Part shown: positions 27,431-36,398 of the stretch, piece after piece
How the letters are laid out: the number at the start of each line of letters is the position of its first letter
Position numbering within the stretch: position 1 is the first letter of the stretch
Assembly: GCF_002929375.1 (NCBI RefSeq)
Contig: NZ_PJIP01000002.1
Coordinates: 81,470 to 145,469 of the forward strand
From: Arthrobacter sp. DWC3
Lineage (GTDB): Bacteria; Actinomycetota; Actinomycetes; Actinomycetales; Micrococcaceae
Direction: 5' to 3'
Length of the DNA: 64,000 nt
The notes under the pieces: generated by a model
What the model was told of the DNA's origin: nothing
The model's input: the letters and a program-made list of their open reading frames with translations, nothing else
The model's database searches: none
Translations under genes and position numbers: made by a program

Positions 27431-28927
27431 CTAGTACCGGTACTGCTCGGGCTTGTACGGTCCGGCGACGTCGAGGTCGAGGTACTCGGCCTGTCCCTTG
27501 GTGAGTTCCGTGAGCTCCACGCCGAGGGCGTCGAGGTGCAGTCGCGCCACCTTCTCGTCGAGCATCTTGGGCAGCACGTAGACCTCGTTCTCGTACTCGC
27601 GCTTGCCCTCGGCGTCCTGGAGCTCGAACTTCGTGTAGAGCTCGATCTGCGCGATGGTCTGGTTCGCGAACGAGTTGCTCATGACGAACGAGGGGTGGCC
27701 GGTCGCATTGCCGAGGTTCAGCAGGCGGCCTTCCGAGAGCATGATGATCGAGTGCTCCGCGACGCCCTCGGCCTCGTTGGCGGGAATGACCCACTCGTGG
27801 ACCTGAGGCTTGATCTCGATCTTCTCGACCCCGGGGATGCGGGCCAGCCCGGCGATGTCGATCTCGTTGTCGAAGTGGCCGATGTTCCCGACGATCGCCT
27901 GGTGCTTCATGCCGGCCATGTGGCGGGCCATGATGACGTCCTTGTTGCCGGTGGTGGTGATGAAGATGTCGCCCTGGGCCAGGACCGTCTCGAGCTTGGC
28001 CACCTGGTACCCGTCCATGGCGGCCTGGAGGGCGCAGATCGGGTCGATCTCGGTGACGATCACGCGGGCGCCCTGGCCGCGGAGGGCCTCGGCGGCGCCC
28101 TTGCCGACGTCGCCGTAGCCGCACACGACGGCCACCTTGCCGCCGATCAGGACGTCCGTGGCACGGTTCAGGCCGTCGGGCAGGGAGTGGCGGATGCCGT
28201 ACTTGTTGTCGAACTTCGACTTCGTGACGGAGTCGTTGACGTTGATGGCGGGGAACAGGAGCTTGCCCTGGGCGGCCAGCTGGTACAGGCGGTGCACGCC
28301 CGTGGTCGTCTCCTCGGTGACGCCCTTGATGCCGGCGGCGATCTCCGTCCACTTCTGCGGCTCCGACTCGAGCGTGGCCCGCACCGTGTCGAGGAACACC
28401 GTGTACTCGTGGGAGTAGTCGGCGTCGCCCTCCTGCGGGTTCGCCGGCACGGCGCCGAGCGCCTCGAACTCCGCTCCCTTGTGCACGAGCATGGTGGCGT
28501 CGCCGCCGTCGTCCAGGATCATGTTGGGGCCGAGGCCCTCGGCCTGGCCGGGCCAGGTGAGGATCTGCGTGGCGGTCCACCAGTAGTCCTCGAGCGTCTC
28601 GTTCTTCCAGGCGAACACGGGGACGCCCGCGGGCTCCTCGACGGTGCCGGTGCCGACCACGACGGCGGCCGCTGCCTCGTCCTGGGTGGAGAAGATGTTG
28701 CACGACGCCCAGCGGACCTCGGCGCCGAGGGCGGTGAGGGTCTCGATGAGGACGGCCGTCTGCACGGTCATGTGCAGCGATCCTGCGATCCGCGCGCCTG
28801 CGAGGGGCTGGGCGTCGGCGTACTCGCGGCGCAGGGCCATGAGCCCGGGCATCTCGTGCTCCGCGAGGCGGATCTGGTGGCGCCCCGCCTCGGCGAGGGA
28901 GAGGTCGGCGACTTTGAAGTCGAACAT
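27431..28927 (-). CDS. ahcY: adenosylhomocysteinase
   Basis: Hydrolyses S-adenosylhomocysteine to adenosine and homocysteine, using tightly bound NAD+, to relieve inhibition of methyltransferases. 498 residues, the long form with the actinobacterial insert. Motifs: [13 protein letters not shown] near the N-terminus, [16 protein letters not shown] (substrate/catalytic Lys), the NAD loop [10 protein letters not shown], and the C-terminal PEQYRY that closes the neighbouring active site. The frame is open to 29206, but ATG 28927 gives the family start [17 protein letters not shown] looked for an SAH riboswitch in the 47-bp leader space and saw none. Confidence 0.96.
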   Translation of the reverse strand: MFDFKVADLSLAEAGRHQIRLAEHEMPGLMALRREYADAQPLAGARIAGSLHMTVQTAVLIETLTALGAEVRWASCNIFSTQDEAAAAVVVGTGTVEEPAGVPVFAWKNETLEDYWWTATQILTWPGQAEGLGPNMILDDGGDATMLVHKGAEFEALGAVPANPQEGDADYSHEYTVFLDTVRATLESEPQKWTEIAAGIKGVTEETTTGVHRLYQLAAQGKLLFPAINVNDSVTKSKFDNKYGIRHSLPDGLNRATDVLIGGKVAVVCGYGDVGKGAAEALRGQGARVIVTEIDPICALQAAMDGYQVAKLETVLAQGDIFITTTGNKDVIMARHMAGMKHQAIVGNIGHFDNEIDIAGLARIPGVEKIEIKPQVHEWVIPANEAEGVAEHSIIMLSEGRLLNLGNATGHPSFVMSNSFANQTIAQIELYTKFELQDAEGKREYENEVYVLPKMLDEKVARLHLDALGVELTELTKGQAEYLDLDVAGPYKPEQYRY

Positions 28928-28974
28928 GGTGCTGTACCTGCCTGTAGGTCGGGGGTGCCGGGTGTGGTGCGGCC

Positions 28975-29169
28975 CTAGCGGGAGACGGCGGCGCCGTCGA
29001 GTAGTTCGGCGCGGAGAAGCACCGGGATGCCCTCGTCGAGTTCGTAGGTGGGCGTCCGGCCGTCGGGCCCCGGCGCCGTGGCCCGGAGGACGGTGCCGTC
29101 CTGCACGAGCCTCGACCCCGTGACGGGGCAGCGGAGGACGTCGAGCAGACGTGCTGGGAGGTTCGCCAT
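28975..29169 (-). CDS. Trm112-family small protein
   Basis: 64 residues. The N-terminus [19 protein letters not shown], then [11 protein letters not shown], is the Trm112/UPF0434 pattern. Family members stabilise methyltransferases or act near tRNA and lipid modification. Only one Cys of the usual pair is present, as in several actinobacterial forms, so zinc binding is doubtful. ATG 29169 is chosen over longer in-frame options because it begins the conserved part. It lies 47 bp upstream of ahcY on the same strand. Confidence 0.85.
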   Translation of the reverse strand: MANLPARLLDVLRCPVTGSRLVQDGTVLRATAPGPDGRTPTYELDEGIPVLLRAELLDGAAVSR

Positions 29170-29254
29170 GGGACGCTTTCGCTCGGGGTGGACGGGAATT
29201 CTGCACCCCAAGTCTAGCGCGAGCGCGCTGCCCGGCCCGACCCGCCCGGGCGCG

Positions 29255-29638
29255 TCAGGGTTCGCGCAGGATGCGCAGGTGCCCGCGCCGGGGACCCGTG
29301 ACGCCGGCCGGGGGTTCCATGGGGGCCTTGCTGCCGCGCTTGCCCGTGGGCTGCTCCACCACCGGCTCCGCGGCCGCCTCACGGACGGCGTCGGCGAGCG
29401 CCAGGAGGTCGTCCGAGTTGTGCTCCGGGACGGCGTCGGGAAGGGTCAGGCGGACCACTTCCCAGCCACGCGGCACGGTCAGGCGTTCCGCGTGCACCGC
29501 GCACAGGTCGTAGGTGTGGGGCTCCGCGTACATCGCGAGAGGGCCGAGGACCGCCGTCGAGTCCCCGTAGACATAGGTGAGGGTGGCCACGGCCGGCCGC
29601 TGGCAGGCGGATCTGGAGCATTGACGGAGTGATCCCAC
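29255..29638 (-). CDS. DUF3499 family protein
   Basis: About 127 residues. It starts with LRQCSRSACQRPAVATLTYV, then GPLAMYAEPHTYDLCAVHAERL and PRGWEVVRL, the typical DUF3499 pattern with Cys/His residues that could hold a metal. The C-terminal half is charged and variable. GTG 29638 fits, with TAGGCT eight bases upstream. Function is unknown. Conserved neighbours in actinobacteria include the zincin-like gene opposite and DUF5719. Confidence 0.85.
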   Translation of the reverse strand: MGSLRQCSRSACQRPAVATLTYVYGDSTAVLGPLAMYAEPHTYDLCAVHAERLTVPRGWEVVRLTLPDAVPEHNSDDLLALADAVREAAAEPVVEQPTGKRGSKAPMEPPAGVTGPRRGHLRILREP

Positions 29639-29646
29639 GATCGGCA

Positions 29647-29652
29647 AGCCTA
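29647..29652 (-). promoter_or_regulatory. candidate -10 element of the DUF3499 gene
   Basis: TAGGCT on the minus strand eight bases before GTG 29638, two bases longer than the spacing seen at other genes here. Confidence 0.35.
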
Positions 29653-29811
29653 CCGGGCTTCCGCCCCGGCCACCCGCAGGACGCGCACCCGCGGCCCCTT
29701 TGCATCCCGGCCGCATCTCCCTCGCGTGCTCCCTCGCGTTCGTCCTCCCACCGTGCGGCGCATCGCCCCGGCGGCGTCCCTTTCGGGCGTGCGGCGGGGA
29801 GGCTCAAGGCT

Positions 29812-29817
29812 TAGAGT
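29812..29817 (+). promoter_or_regulatory. start-proximal -10 element of the zincin-like gene
   Basis: TAGAGT six bases before ATG 29824. Suggests a leaderless transcript. Confidence 0.5.
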
Positions 29818-29823
29818 CTTTAC

Positions 29824-30318
29824 ATGCAGGATGCTTCCACTTTTTCGGTCGAGCTGACCGATCCCTCGTCCACGGAAGGACGTCCGGCACGGTCCTTCTA
29901 CGAACGCCGGCGCAACCGTCGGGGTCGTGGCATGCGCGGTGAACTCCTCCCGCAGCACCTGCCGGGCTCCCGGTCCCGGTCCGAGCAGTTCGACGACTGG
30001 GTGATGGAGTCCGCACAGCGGCTCGAACGCCTGTGGGGCGAGCGCATCCAGGACCTGCAGATCGTGGTGCAGGAGATCCCCGACGGCCTCGAGGAGATGA
30101 CCCCGGAGACACTCCGCGGACTCCTCGGGTCCTGCACCCCCGCTGCACCGGGCAGGCCCGCGGTCATCACCATCTACCGCCACCCGGTGCTCATGGCCGC
30201 CCGGGCCGTGCTCCCGGTCAACGAACTCGTGCACGACGTCGTGGTGGAGCAGACCGCCGAACTGATGGGACTCGCCCCGGAGGCCGTGGACCCCGCCTAC
30301 GGCCGCTCCCAGGCCTGA
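29824..30318 (+). CDS. metallopeptidase-like (zincin_1) family protein lacking HExxH
   Basis: 164 residues. An Arg-rich N-terminus is followed by the family core FDDWVMESAQRLERLWGERI, VVQEIP, ITIYRHPV and LVHDVVVEQTAELMGL. In zinc-binding members the last motif is HExxH; here it is VEQTA, so the two zinc His are absent. The same degeneration occurs, as I recall, in other actinobacterial members, suggesting an inherited non-enzymatic role. It sits between DUF3499 and DUF5719, a conserved neighbourhood of unknown function. Confidence 0.83.
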   Translation: MQDASTFSVELTDPSSTEGRPARSFYERRRNRRGRGMRGELLPQHLPGSRSRSEQFDDWVMESAQRLERLWGERIQDLQIVVQEIPDGLEEMTPETLRGLLGSCTPAAPGRPAVITIYRHPVLMAARAVLPVNELVHDVVVEQTAELMGLAPEAVDPAYGRSQA

Positions 30319-30351
30319 CCCGGCTCGGGTCCGGATCCGCGGGGGGTTCCG

Positions 30352-32175
30352 TCAGTACCCGAGTTCCACCGGGATGCTCTGCGGGCCCGTGGCGCCCGCC
30401 GGGGCACTCGTCACCGAGATGCCGGCAACGGCTCCGGGGAGGGTCATCACCTGCGCACCGTAGACGGGGTCTCCCGTCGCGTCGATGAGCACACCGGCCG
30501 GTGCGCTGCCGAGGGAGGACGCCGGCACGGTGACCGAGGTGCCACCGGCGATGCCGATCACCACCGGGTCACCGAGCGCCCCGTCCGCGGCGACGGGGGT
30601 CAGGGTGACCTCTCCCCGCCCGCTCGGCGCGCCCAGCACGAGGGCCGCGTCGACGCCCTCGGCCAGGGCCATCGCGTGGTCGGTGCCGAGCCGGACGGCG
30701 GACGGTGCCCCGCCGAAGTCCACGGGCGTCCCTTCGCCGTCGATCCCGCGGGTGACGCGCGCGGACGCCACCACGGCGACGTCCGAGGTCACGGCGATCG
30801 TGTAGGTGCCCTCGGGCAGGTCGGTCAGGAGGACGCTCATCACCGAGCCGGCAGCGGCGGTCGCGACTCCCCCGCCGGGCAGGTCCACCGCGCCGTCGGG
30901 CCCGTAGACCTTGATGTCCAGGACGGCGTCGCTGGACCCGGGGACGAGCACCTGCAGCGCGGGCGCCGCGGTGCCGTAGCCCTCCTGCTCGCGGATGCGC
31001 CGCGCCGTGGCGGCGTCCTGCACCACGACGCCGGGCACCACCTGCGTGACGCCGGCGGCCGCCGTCGGGGAGAGGAGTTCAACCCCGCCCGGGGTGAGCC
31101 CGCGCAGCAGGCTCTGCTGGATGACGCCGGTGACGCGGCCGCCGTCGCTGCGGACGCGCACCGCCACCTGGTCCTGGTTGCCGGCGAGGCCTGCGAGGAC
31201 GATCCGCCGGGTCTCGCCCGGCGCGACGAGCTGGCCCCGCGTCCCGATGCCCTCGAGGGGCCCCTCCTGGCCGAACAGCTCCAGGGACACGGTGGCGGGC
31301 GTGCCGGTCGGGTTGGTCAGCGTGAGGACCGCGGAGGCACCCACCGTGGTGGAGGCGCCGAGGATCCAGAAGTCGCCCGACGGCGCCTGGCAGCCCGTGC
31401 CGGCGAGTCCCCGGAGGTCACCGTCGGTGGCCGTGTAGGTGGAGGTCGCGGCGGCCACCGGGCTGAGTCCGCCCTGCGGCTGCGCGCGGAAGAGCGTCGG
31501 GGCGTCCACCGCGATGTTCCTGGTGACGCCTGCGATGCGGCCGGTCAGCCCATCCGCACCGCTACTGGCCGGGCCGTCCGCCGCGAGGGACGTCTCGGGT
31601 GCGAAGTCCTTGATCATCGACAGCGGCGTGCCCGGGCCGACGGGCATCAGCCCGCTGCCGGTCAGCGTGGCGCTCAGGTCGCTCAGCACGAACGCGGCGA
31701 CGGTGGTCCTCGCCGTGGACGACGCCGGGCCGAACTGCGGGTCGGCACCCTCGGCCGCTGCCTCGACCAGGCGGGGCGGTGCGGCGCAGACGGCGGTGTA
31801 GTCGCCGGCGGGCACGGCGGCGGCCGGTACCGGGAGGTCCGTGGCCGCGGGCCGGACCAGGGCGTCGGTCACGGTCCCGGAGCCGATGGCCGCTGTCGCC
31901 GCGAGCAGCACCACACCCGTTCCGACACCGACGGCGGTCCCCAGGCGTGCACGGCGGCGCGCACCGCCGGTCGCGGCCTTGTCGCGGGCGACGGCGCGAG
32001 CGGCGACGGCCGCATCGGCACCGGCACCGGCGGCGGCGTCAGCAGCGGCGGCGCCGTCGGCTTCGAGCCCCGGCTCCACGATCGCCTGGTCAGGATCGGT
32101 GCGCTGCTCGGCGGCAGGGTGCGGAGGAACCCCCGCCCCGTTCTCCGGCGGCTTGCGCTTGCGTCCCCACATCAC
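30352..32175 (-). CDS. DUF5719 family membrane-anchored protein
   Basis: 607 residues. A cytosolic N-terminus of about 85 residues, one membrane anchor (about 79-98), and a large extracytoplasmic beta-rich part of repeated immunoglobulin-like strands (SAVLTLTNPTGTPATVSLELFG, ETRRIVLAGLAGNQDQVAVRV). This matches DUF5719. It begins inside the stop of the upstream glycosyltransferase gene: GTG 32175 gives a GTGA overlap, and ATG 32172 directly follows. Coupled with whiB and a giant glycosyltransferase, so an envelope role is likely. No enzyme motif was seen. Confidence 0.85.
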   Translation of the reverse strand: MMWGRKRKPPENGAGVPPHPAAEQRTDPDQAIVEPGLEADGAAAADAAAGAGADAAVAARAVARDKAATGGARRRARLGTAVGVGTGVVLLAATAAIGSGTVTDALVRPAATDLPVPAAAVPAGDYTAVCAAPPRLVEAAAEGADPQFGPASSTARTTVAAFVLSDLSATLTGSGLMPVGPGTPLSMIKDFAPETSLAADGPASSGADGLTGRIAGVTRNIAVDAPTLFRAQPQGGLSPVAAATSTYTATDGDLRGLAGTGCQAPSGDFWILGASTTVGASAVLTLTNPTGTPATVSLELFGQEGPLEGIGTRGQLVAPGETRRIVLAGLAGNQDQVAVRVRSDGGRVTGVIQQSLLRGLTPGGVELLSPTAAAGVTQVVPGVVVQDAATARRIREQEGYGTAAPALQVLVPGSSDAVLDIKVYGPDGAVDLPGGGVATAAAGSVMSVLLTDLPEGTYTIAVTSDVAVVASARVTRGIDGEGTPVDFGGAPSAVRLGTDHAMALAEGVDAALVLGAPSGRGEVTLTPVAADGALGDPVVIGIAGGTSVTVPASSLGSAPAGVLIDATGDPVYGAQVMTLPGAVAGISVTSAPAGATGPQSIPVELGY

Positions 32176-35100
32176 ATCGGGCTACTTCCACTGGTCACGG
32201 GCTGCAGGTCGTCGTCGCGGGCGTCCGCGCGGGGCGTCGGGTACGGCGCCGGTGCGGGACGGCCCGCCTGGGGGCGCCGGCCGCCCGTGGGCCGCACCAC
32301 GCGCGGACGCGACGGCAGCGGGATGGCCAGGAGGACCGTCAGGGCGAGGAGCACCGCCTGCACGGCCTCGGCCCACGGCTGGTAGGGGCTGACGAAGGAC
32401 ACCGTCACGTCGCCGCCGGCCGCGGGCAGGTCGAACGCCTGCTGCCAGCCGTCCGACGCGGCGTCGAGCCGTTCACCGTCGAGGCTCGCCCGCCAGCCGG
32501 GATCGGCCTCCTCCGCGAGGACGAGCTTCCTGCCCTCCGCCCCCGGAGGGACGGTGCCCTCGGCGAGCACCGCGGAGGACGGGACGATCGCCTCCGTGCG
32601 GCCGTCGGCGTCGACCACCCGCACGCGTGCCGTGCGGTCGCCCGTGTCCTCGGTCCCGTCGTCGAGCGTGGCCGGCGCCACGCGCCACAGGCGTCCGGCG
32701 TCGGTGTCGCCCACAGCGGTGAGTCCCGGCACGGAGTCGATGCGGCTGCCGAGGAAGTCGCCGGCGGTGCCGGACTGCTGCAGGACCACGAAGCCGACGC
32801 CGAGGTCGCGGAGGTCGCTGCGCGGGTCGGCGCCGGTAGCGCCCGCGATCACCGCGACGGTGGTGCGCAGGGTCCGGGCGGACGCGCTGTCGTCGGCGGG
32901 CGGGACGTCCTGCCCGCCCTGGAGGGTGCGTGCTGCGTAGACCGGGTTGAGTGCGTCGAGGGTGGTGCCGGAGCCGCGCACGAGGGACGCCGTCACGGCG
33001 TCGTCGTCGTCGACCGTGATGACCAGCGTGCGCGTGCGGTCGGGCCCGTTGCCGCGGTCCGCTGCCGTGGCGGGCAGCGGGCGCTGGGCCGCGGCGTCGA
33101 GTCCCACGGCCGTGCCGAAGTCGGTGGTGCCCTGCCCGGCCTCGGCAGCCTCCTCCACGGGAGTTCCGGGGATGACCACGGGTTCGGCCACCGCCGCGGG
33201 CGGGCCCGTCACCTCGGGGGCGAGCCACAGGCCGAGGCTCAGCAGCGGGCCGGCGGCGAGGACCACGCCGCCGGCGAGGCGGAGCGACCGGCGCCCGCCC
33301 CGGGGGCGCGGGGCGGGCGCCGTGCCGCCGCGCCCGGGCAGGCCCGACAGCGCGGCGGCCAGGAGGCAGAGGGCTACCACCGACACGAACGGGCCCGGGA
33401 AGACCGGGACGAGCGACGCGGTGCCCAGCGCCACGGGAAGGGCGGGCGCCACGGCCGCGGCCGCGAGCGCCAGGACGGCGAGCAGCCACAGCCGGCGCAC
33501 GATCCGCCCGCGGCTGCTGCGGGAGAAGAGGGCCACGGCGGCCAGCAGGACCACGGGAGCGCCGATGAGGACGGCGGCCACGAGCGACCACGGGCCGGCG
33601 CCGAGGAATCCGGCCGCGGCGGGCGCGAGCAGGGGGTCGAAGGACACGGGGAAGCCGAGGAGATGCTGCCAGGGGGCCCCGGGGTCGAAGGGTGTGGGCA
33701 CCCCCGGGTCGCCGAGGATGCCGCGGGGTGCCCGCACCGCGGACAGGGCGTACGGCAGGTGCAGCGCCACGACCGGCAGCAGTGTCCACCAGAGCGTACG
33801 CGCCCGGCGCCCCCCGACCGCCGGCGCGACCACGAGCCCCGCGACGACCACCACGAGGAGGGAGGGTGCGCAGGCCGTGACGATCGCGAGGACGAGCCCT
33901 GCGGAGGCGGCCGCGGTCCAGCTGCGGGCCCCGTTGACGCCCGGCGTGAGGACGCCGTCGGGCAGCGTGGGCGACGGCAGTGCCGCGCCCACGGCGCGGA
34001 CCACCCCGAGCAGTGCCAGGGGCAGGAGGAGGTGGGCGATCAGCGCGCCGAGGCGGCCGCTGCCGAGGGCCACCTGGAGGGCGGGCGCCGCACCCCAGAA
34101 GAAGGCCGCCCAGAGCCGGAGGCCGCGTGAGCGCGTCAGTGCCCCGGCCGCGATCCACGCGGACAGTCCCGCCAGCGGCAGGGCGCAGACCACCGTGATC
34201 ACGATCATCGTGTTCGCCGAACCGAACCCCAGCAGGGACAGGAGCCAGACCACGTAGGAGAACGGGGAGCCGTGGGCGGCGAACCCGGTGCCGAGGCCCG
34301 TCCACCACGTGGTCGCGTTCGCCCAGATGGCCTCGGGTGTCTCCGAAGCCGGCAGCAGGGCGCCGCCCGCGAGGGCACCGGCCCCGAGGAGCCGGTGCAG
34401 GCCCGTGAGGGCGACGGCGAGGAGCACGACCACGGCCAGCACCGCCCCGGCACCGACCCACAGCCGCGCGGGCGTGGCGAGGGCCGTGAAGTCGTCGTTG
34501 CTGTCCCCCGACGGGATGTACTCCTCCGTGTCCTGCAGCCCGTCGGCGCCGGAGTGCGCCCCGCGGGAGGTGAAGGCGTCCACGACGGAGCGGCGGTGGG
34601 ACCAGACCTCGCGGCGGGACGTGACCAGGGAGCGGACGATCGAGCGCGGCAGCTGCCGGGTCCGCGCGGCGGAGCGGCGCGACCGCCAGAGCTGCAGGGG
34701 GCGGCACACCCCGGCGAGGCTGCCGAGCAGCTGGCCGGTGCCATGGCCGGGATCCTTGGCCAGCAGGCCGAGGAGGAGCCGCCCCAGTCCCCCGAGCACG
34801 GCGCCGACGGCGAGGAACGGGACGCCGAGGGGTGCGGCGTGCTTGAGCCGGAGGTACACCTCGGCGGCGCGTGCGGCATGCGGCGTGGAGACGGGGTGGG
34901 GTCTCCCGGCGGCATGGCGCATCACGGCGGCGGGCACCACCACCACACGGTTGCCCGCGAGGCGGTTGCGCCAGCACAGGTCCACGTCGTCGCCGACGCC
35001 GTGGAGCGCGGGGTCGAACCCGTCGAGGGCGTCCCACACGTCGCGGCGCACGAGCATGCCGGCGGAGTTCACGGCGAACACGTCGCTGCGGGCGTCGTAC

Positions 35101-35594
35101 TGCCCCTGGTCGTGCTCGTCGACGTCGATGAGCGTGAGCCGCTCGGCCCACCGGCTGATGGACAGCCCCACGTCCACCAGCGCGCGCCGGTCGTCCCAGC
35201 CCACCTGCTTGGCACCCGCCACGGTGACCGAGGGCGCCCGCTCGACGGCGAGGAGCAGTTCGGCGAGCGCGCCCGGCTCGGGCGCGGAGTCGTCGTGGAG
35301 GAGCCAGAGCCAGTCCGTCGTGTCCCCGGCGCCGCCCGTGTCGGGGATCTCCGCGACAGCGGTCCGCACCGCCGTGCCGAACCCGGCGCGGGCGGGAGCC
35401 CCCACCACGGGGCTGCCCGTAGGAAGCTCGAGCTGGAGCATGGACGCCGAGGAGTCGGTGGACCCCGTGTCGACGCCGACGCAGAAGTCAGCCCGGCGGG
35501 TCTGGCGTTCCAGTGCTTCCAGGGTGCGCGGAAGGTACTCGGCGCCGTTGTGGGCTACGACAACGGCGGTGACGCGGAGGTGCAGCGGAATCAG
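32172..35594 (-). CDS. family-2 glycosyltransferase fused to a large polytopic membrane region
   Basis: About 1140 residues. An N-terminal GT-A domain (about 1-270) has VTAVVVAHNGAEYLPRTLEAL, CVGVDTGSTDSS, WLLHDDSAPEP (DxD-like) and GVGDDVDLCWRNRLAG, as in rhamnosyl- or galactofuranosyl-type enzymes. Then about 12-14 membrane helices and extracytoplasmic segments. Likely builds a cell-envelope glycan. The start is odd: the family N-terminus begins within a few residues of the whiB stop, but no ATG, GTG or TTG lies there. CTG 35594 would give a CTGA overlap and ATT 35591 a one-base overlap; the nearest clear GTG (35705) lies 114 bases inside whiB. Confidence 0.85.
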   Translation of the reverse strand: MIPLHLRVTAVVVAHNGAEYLPRTLEALERQTRRADFCVGVDTGSTDSSASMLQLELPTGSPVVGAPARAGFGTAVRTAVAEIPDTGGAGDTTDWLWLLHDDSAPEPGALAELLLAVERAPSVTVAGAKQVGWDDRRALVDVGLSISRWAERLTLIDVDEHDQGQYDARSDVFAVNSAGMLVRRDVWDALDGFDPALHGVGDDVDLCWRNRLAGNRVVVVPAAVMRHAAGRPHPVSTPHAARAAEVYLRLKHAAPLGVPFLAVGAVLGGLGRLLLGLLAKDPGHGTGQLLGSLAGVCRPLQLWRSRRSAARTRQLPRSIVRSLVTSRREVWSHRRSVVDAFTSRGAHSGADGLQDTEEYIPSGDSNDDFTALATPARLWVGAGAVLAVVVLLAVALTGLHRLLGAGALAGGALLPASETPEAIWANATTWWTGLGTGFAAHGSPFSYVVWLLSLLGFGSANTMIVITVVCALPLAGLSAWIAAGALTRSRGLRLWAAFFWGAAPALQVALGSGRLGALIAHLLLPLALLGVVRAVGAALPSPTLPDGVLTPGVNGARSWTAAASAGLVLAIVTACAPSLLVVVVAGLVVAPAVGGRRARTLWWTLLPVVALHLPYALSAVRAPRGILGDPGVPTPFDPGAPWQHLLGFPVSFDPLLAPAAAGFLGAGPWSLVAAVLIGAPVVLLAAVALFSRSSRGRIVRRLWLLAVLALAAAAVAPALPVALGTASLVPVFPGPFVSVVALCLLAAALSGLPGRGGTAPAPRPRGGRRSLRLAGGVVLAAGPLLSLGLWLAPEVTGPPAAVAEPVVIPGTPVEEAAEAGQGTTDFGTAVGLDAAAQRPLPATAADRGNGPDRTRTLVITVDDDDAVTASLVRGSGTTLDALNPVYAARTLQGGQDVPPADDSASARTLRTTVAVIAGATGADPRSDLRDLGVGFVVLQQSGTAGDFLGSRIDSVPGLTAVGDTDAGRLWRVAPATLDDGTEDTGDRTARVRVVDADGRTEAIVPSSAVLAEGTVPPGAEGRKLVLAEEADPGWRASLDGERLDAASDGWQQAFDLPAAGGDVTVSFVSPYQPWAEAVQAVLLALTVLLAIPLPSRPRVVRPTGGRRPQAGRPAPAPYPTPRADARDDDLQPVTSGSSPM

Positions 35595-36169
35595 ACCGCT
35601 CGCTTCCGCAACCTGCGGCGCTCGCGCTCGGAGAGTCCGCCCCAGATGCCGAAGCGCTCGTCGTTCTCGAGTGCGTACTCGAGGCACTCGGACTTCACCA
35701 TGCACGAACCGCAGACCTTCTTGGCGTCGCGGGTGGAGCCGCCCTTCTCGGGGAAGAACGCCTCGGGGTCGGTCTGCGCGCAGAGGGCGTCGGCCTGCCA
35801 GGAGAGCTCGCCGTCGTCGTCGACGTTCCCGGGGGCCACGGGCTGTCCGGGCCAGCCCGGCCGGCCGGCCGGGTGGGCGTCCTCGTGGACGGCGGGCAGG
35901 ATGCCGTAGGACCCGGGGTCTCCGGTCGGGAGGACGAGGAGGCTGCTGGGGCCGTCCACGTCGGGGAGCGCGGCGAGCGCCTCGTGGGCGGTGAGGAAGG
36001 CCGTGGCCTGATCCGCGAGCGGGGACCGGGTCCCTTCGCGGTACCGCTCGCCCGCCAGGGGATCGGCCGGGTCCAGGAACCAGTCAGCGGGAACGCCCCT
36101 CGATCCGTAGCGCGCTGATGCCTGCGCCGCGATATCTGGTCGTGCGTGAGTGCGTTCTGCCTGCCCCAT
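35591..36169 (-). CDS. WhiB family iron-sulfur transcriptional regulator, WhiB2-like
   Basis: 192 residues. The WhiB domain fills the last 75: cluster-binding Cys at about 130, 153, 156 and 162 (ADALC, KKVCGSC, ECLEY), then the GIWGGLSERERRRLRKR turn and basic DNA-contacting tail. The position next to the DUF5719 and glycosyltransferase genes matches WhiB2/WhmD, which controls septation in mycobacteria. The first 118 residues are an extension without known domain. ATG 36169 has GGAAGG upstream. Its promoter carries a palindrome over the -10 box, listed separately. Confidence 0.92.
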   Translation of the reverse strand: MGQAERTHARPDIAAQASARYGSRGVPADWFLDPADPLAGERYREGTRSPLADQATAFLTAHEALAALPDVDGPSSLLVLPTGDPGSYGILPAVHEDAHPAGRPGWPGQPVAPGNVDDDGELSWQADALCAQTDPEAFFPEKGGSTRDAKKVCGSCMVKSECLEYALENDERFGIWGGLSERERRRLRKRAV

Positions 36170-36251
36170 GGATAGCCCTTCCGGTGTTTCCGTTCCAGCA
36201 TCAGCATGGGTCGACCCTCGCGCCCCGCTGCTGGAACCAATCCGATGTCTA

Positions 36252-36281
36252 ATTACACGGGTGTAAGTCGATTTTCGTCAA
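36252..36281 (-). promoter_or_regulatory. sigma-A-type promoter of whiB
   Basis: On the minus strand TTGACG (36276-36281), 18-base spacer, TGTAAT (36252-36257). The match to consensus is good. Predicted start near 36245, leader about 76 bases. Confidence 0.6.
36253..36266. promoter_or_regulatory. palindrome over the whiB -10 region, candidate operator
   Basis: TTACAC-GG-GTGTAA, a perfect 6-bp inverted repeat, overlaps the -10 box and spacer of the whiB promoter. This placement would suit a repressor. The binding protein is unknown; WhiB autoregulation is one possibility. Confidence 0.55.
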
Positions 36282-36303
36282 GCGGCCGGGCGGATGATAT
36301 AGA
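36274..36303 (+). promoter_or_regulatory. weak candidate promoter of the TIGR03089 gene
   Basis: TTCGTC (36274-36279), 18 bases, TATAGA (36298-36303). It would overlap the -35 of the divergent whiB promoter. Confidence 0.3.
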
Positions 36304-36398
36304 TTCGCTACCGCAGAATCACGAGCGCCACGCCGACTCCACTACCTGTCTTTGTCGGCGCGTCCAAGTAGTCTCCGAAGAGCCGGAAGTGACCCATC

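Noticed and set aside
28928-28974. SAH riboswitch upstream of ahcY
   Set aside because: The gap to the upstream gene is only 47 bp and shows none of the expected paired segments.
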